The position numbers were made by a program, and so were the translations under genes. Below the pieces are notes generated by a model, which searched no databases, was not told the origin of the DNA, and was given only the letters and a program-made list of their open reading frames with translations. Shown here one piece after another: positions 6,644 to 8,003 of a stretch of DNA of 8,003 nt. This DNA is from Archangium sp. (GTDB lineage Bacteria; Myxococcota; Myxococcia; Myxococcales; Myxococcaceae), in the NCBI GenBank assembly GCA_016793585.1, contig JAEUJR010000958.1, forward strand, positions 1-8,003, read 5' to 3'. The number at the start of each line of letters is the position of its first letter. The stretch's first letter is position 1.

Positions 6644-7126
6644 GAACCCGATGACCTGCGCTCGCCGTTCACGTTCGATCGCCTCGAGTCGCGCGGCCTC
6701 GTCGAACAGCCGCGCGTGACGAAAGACCGCAGCTGCGTCGAGCAGCCGATGGTCGCGCTCCAGCCGCCGCCCCAATCCGGCCGGGCCCTCGAGCTCGTCG
6801 AGGTCGGGGAGCAGCTGGCGCCGAATCGACTCGGCCAGGCTCACTGCCAGGTCGCCGGGGTCGTAGCCTTCACGCACCGTGATGCGCTCGTAGCAAAGCT
6901 GCGCAGGCAGCAGCCCCTCGACGCGGCACGAGGCGATCAGCCAGAACGACTTCTCCTGCAGGTACCGGCTGCGGTTGACCGACACCGTGAGCAGATCGGT
7001 GAGGGGAGGGCGCGCACGGGTGAAGCGGCTCCGCTCGCGGACGAACCCGTGACTCGTGATGAAGCGCGCCAGGCCGCTGCCGAGCACCTGCTTCAGAATC
7101 GTGCTGCCGTGAGGGAGCGTCGACAT
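6641..7126 (-). CDS. Small DUF4304-like protein
   Basis: This 161-residue protein has no signal peptide and no membrane segment. The N-terminal helix-like part ILKQVLGSGLARFITSHGFVR is followed by a basic turn (30-39). A hydrophobic strand pair follows around LLTVSVNRSR (45-54) and FWLIASCRV (61-69). A helical part comes next (DLAVSLAESIRRQLLPDLDELEG, 92-114), and then a charged, Arg-rich C-terminal helix (120-157). The order helix, 'GF', strand with N/Q-x-S, second strand, then a helix leading to a 'lP.l...' segment resembles DUF4304, a family of unknown biochemical role. I make that match from pattern memory only. Codons have the strong G/C third positions of the neighbours, which favours this strand over the opposing open frame. 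A weak GAGAG lies about 8 nt upstream of the ATG at 7126. It is the last gene of the rightmost minus-strand block, 59 nt after the SRPBCC gene. Confidence 0.72.
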   Translation of the reverse strand: MSTLPHGSTILKQVLGSGLARFITSHGFVRERSRFTRARPPLTDLLTVSVNRSRYLQEKSFWLIASCRVEGLLPAQLCYERITVREGYDPGDLAVSLAESIRRQLLPDLDELEGPAGLGRRLERDHRLLDAAAVFRHARLFDEAARLEAIERERRAQVIGF

Positions 7127-7165
7127 GCGCGCACTCTCGCGCGCCGGGCTGACATCAGGCTTCGG

Positions 7166-7180
7166 TGATCAGTCTGATCA
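7166..7180. promoter_or_regulatory. 15-nt odd palindrome with two TGATCA sites
   Basis: TGATCAG-T-CTGATCA is a perfect inverted repeat with 7-nt arms about a single central base. It lies in the 59-nt gap between the SRPBCC stop and the DUF4304-like start, 40 nt ahead of the latter. It is less GC-rich than its surroundings and is not followed by a T-run, so an operator is more likely than a terminator. Confidence 0.3.
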
Positions 7181-7185
7181 GCCGC

Positions 7186-7755
7186 TTACTTTGCAGGCGT
7201 CTCGGCCTTTCGCTTCACCGCTTTCAGCGCCGCCAACACGCTGCCGACGTTCACGCCGACCGTCACCGTCTGTGTCTCGTCTTCGACCGCCTGCGCGATG
7301 CCCGAGAAGTTCTTCGCCGCGAGCGTGTGCGTGAGCAGCGTCTTCCCTCCTGGCGCGGGCTCGACCTTCCAGAACCAGCGGCTGCCCTTCAGATCGCCGC
7401 TCACCCAGGTGCCGGTGATCTCCTTCGCCGCGTGATCGGGCGTGTAGCGAACGACGTAGTCGGTGTCGGGCCCCGGCACCTCGATGGTGACGTGCAGGTC
7501 GACGTCCTTCTCGGTGCGGCGCTTCACTTCGCTCTCGGTCACCTTGGGGAGGAAGTTCTTGTACTCCTCGAACTTCGTGATCAGCGCCCACGCCTGATCT
7601 GGCGGAGCGTTCACGAGGATGAAGCCCGTCGCCTGCCCGAACCTGCCGCCCTTGCCCTCTTCGACGAGCACGAGCGGGCCCTTCTCGAGCTGCGGAGCGA
7701 GGTCGATCTGAGAGAGCAGCGTCACCAGAACGGTCGAGAGCATGCGCGACGGCAT
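7186..7755 (-). CDS. SRPBCC (START/Bet v1-like) family protein
   Basis: This 189-residue protein has the pattern of the SRPBCC fold, a helix-grip domain with a deep cavity for a hydrophobic ligand, as in polyketide cyclases and COQ10. After a first strand (GFILVNAPP, 44-52) comes AWALITKFEEYKNFLPKV (55-72), the typical 'W..lt.fe.Y..FlP.v' helix and turn. Antiparallel strands follow (ESEVKRR, DLHVTIEVPG, DYVVRYTPD, GTWVSGDL, SRWFWKVEPAPG, TLLTHTLAAKN). A long C-terminal helix runs from about 165 to 180 (VNVGSVLAALKAVKRKAE). The first 15 residues (MPSRMLSTVLVTLLS) are hydrophobic and might be a weak signal or membrane anchor, though no clear cleavage site follows. ATG 7755 has a weak AGGCGG ahead of it; ATG 7743 in frame is an alternative. 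It lies 32 nt after larB in the same direction. The ligand is unknown. Confidence 0.82.
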   Translation of the reverse strand: MPSRMLSTVLVTLLSQIDLAPQLEKGPLVLVEEGKGGRFGQATGFILVNAPPDQAWALITKFEEYKNFLPKVTESEVKRRTEKDVDLHVTIEVPGPDTDYVVRYTPDHAAKEITGTWVSGDLKGSRWFWKVEPAPGGKTLLTHTLAAKNFSGIAQAVEDETQTVTVGVNVGSVLAALKAVKRKAETPAK

Positions 7756-7759
7756 AGCC

Positions 7760-7786
7760 GGGCCGCCTGCTCAGGCGATAGGGCCC
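7760..7786 (-). promoter_or_regulatory. Hairpin in the larB-SRPBCC gap, over the ribosome binding region
   Basis: On the plus strand the stem reads GGGC-CGCCT, loop GCTC, AGGCG, a 5-nt bulge ATAGG, then GCCC. That is a 9-bp stem interrupted by one bulge. In the transcript it would sequester the AGGCGG just ahead of ATG 7755. There is no T-run after it on the minus strand, so it is not a classical intrinsic terminator. Confidence 0.3.
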
Positions 7787-7787
7787 G

Positions 7788-8003
7788 TCACCTCTTGTCG
7801 ATGGCGTTGAGCACGCGAATCGCCGCGCACGCCGCGCCGTAGCCGTTGTCGATGTTCAGCACCGTCACGCCCGGCGAGCACGAGGCCAGCATCGCGTTGA
7901 GCGCGCTGTGGCCACCTTCGGCGACGCCGTAGCCGTTCGACGTGGGCACCGCGATGACGACGCTGCCGACGAGGCCACCCACGACGGTGGGAAGCGCCGC
8001 GTC
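7788..8003 (-). CDS. larB: LarB, pyridinium-3,5-biscarboxylic acid mononucleotide synthase (C-terminal part)
   Basis: These are the last 71 residues of LarB; the start lies beyond the right edge. LarB carboxylates nicotinic acid adenine dinucleotide and releases AMP to give the biscarboxylated mononucleotide. LarE and LarC then turn this into the nickel-pincer nucleotide cofactor of lactate racemase and related enzymes. The visible part belongs to the PurE-like AIR carboxylase domain. Family signatures are [20 protein letters not shown], the Ala/Gly-rich [27 protein letters not shown] and the closing helix. The Cys in SCSPG, 29 residues from the end, sits where the nucleophilic cysteine of characterised LarB lies. 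The older name for such genes is circadian phase modifier CpmA. The frame is open to the very edge, and position 8003 is the first base of a codon. larE and larC are not in the window. Confidence 0.93.
   Translation of the reverse strand, partial: DAALPTVVGGLVGSVVIAVPTSNGYGVAEGGHSALNAMLASCSPGVTVLNIDNGYGAACAAIRVLNAIDKR

Noticed and set aside
6716..7168. Open frame of 150 residues on the plus strand opposite the DUF4304-like gene
   Set aside because: Lower-complexity composition and poorer third-position bias. It would also overlap almost the whole of the better-supported minus-strand gene.
7165..7842. Open frame of 225 residues on the plus strand opposite the SRPBCC gene and larB
   Set aside because: It crosses two minus-strand genes with recognisable families; it is an antisense shadow.

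Overview
The window is GC-rich and densely coded, with strong G/C preference at third codon positions. It holds seven supportable protein-coding genes, two of them cut by the window edges, and no rRNA, tRNA, CRISPR array or insertion sequence that I can see. Base composition, short gaps and the domain mix (a multidomain secreted amidase with a 'GWACD' module and RLLDSR-type beta repeats, plus a cholesterol-oxidase-like flavoprotein) suggest a soil bacterium of the Myxococcota or a similar high-GC lineage. That assignment is an inference from style, not a marker-based identification.

Left block (1-4026, all minus strand). Read in the direction of transcription, a family 1 glycoside hydrolase (4026 to 2728) is followed by a GMC-family flavin oxidoreductase of the cholesterol-oxidase type (2738 to 564). 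The second gene starts inside the last codons of the first, an 11-nt overlap. After a 42-nt gap comes a multi-pass membrane protein (521 to beyond the left edge). This looks like one operon: release of a sugar from a beta-glycoside, oxidation of an alcohol (possibly the released aglycone), and a membrane protein of unknown role.

Centre (4027-6640). A 163-nt divergent intergenic region carries several short perfect palindromes. It separates the operon from a plus-strand gene for a probable lipoprotein or secreted N-acetylmuramoyl-L-alanine amidase. That protein has a degenerate lysozyme-like N-terminal domain, a zinc amidase domain with its ligands intact, a cysteine-bearing GWACD module and three C-terminal beta-type repeats of about 110 residues.

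Right block (6641-8003, all minus strand). In transcription order it has the C-terminal end of larB (nickel-pincer nucleotide cofactor synthesis), a START/SRPBCC-fold protein and a small DUF4304-like protein, spaced 32 and 59 nt apart. The last of these converges on the amidase gene with no gap: the two stop codons form the single hexamer TGATCA.

The most interesting items are the translationally coupled glycosidase and sterol-oxidase-like pair, the unexplained 200-residue C-terminal extension of the oxidase, the palindrome cluster in the divergent promoter region, and the unequal cysteine content of the amidase's C-terminal repeats. I did not find an obviously new defence or mobile system.
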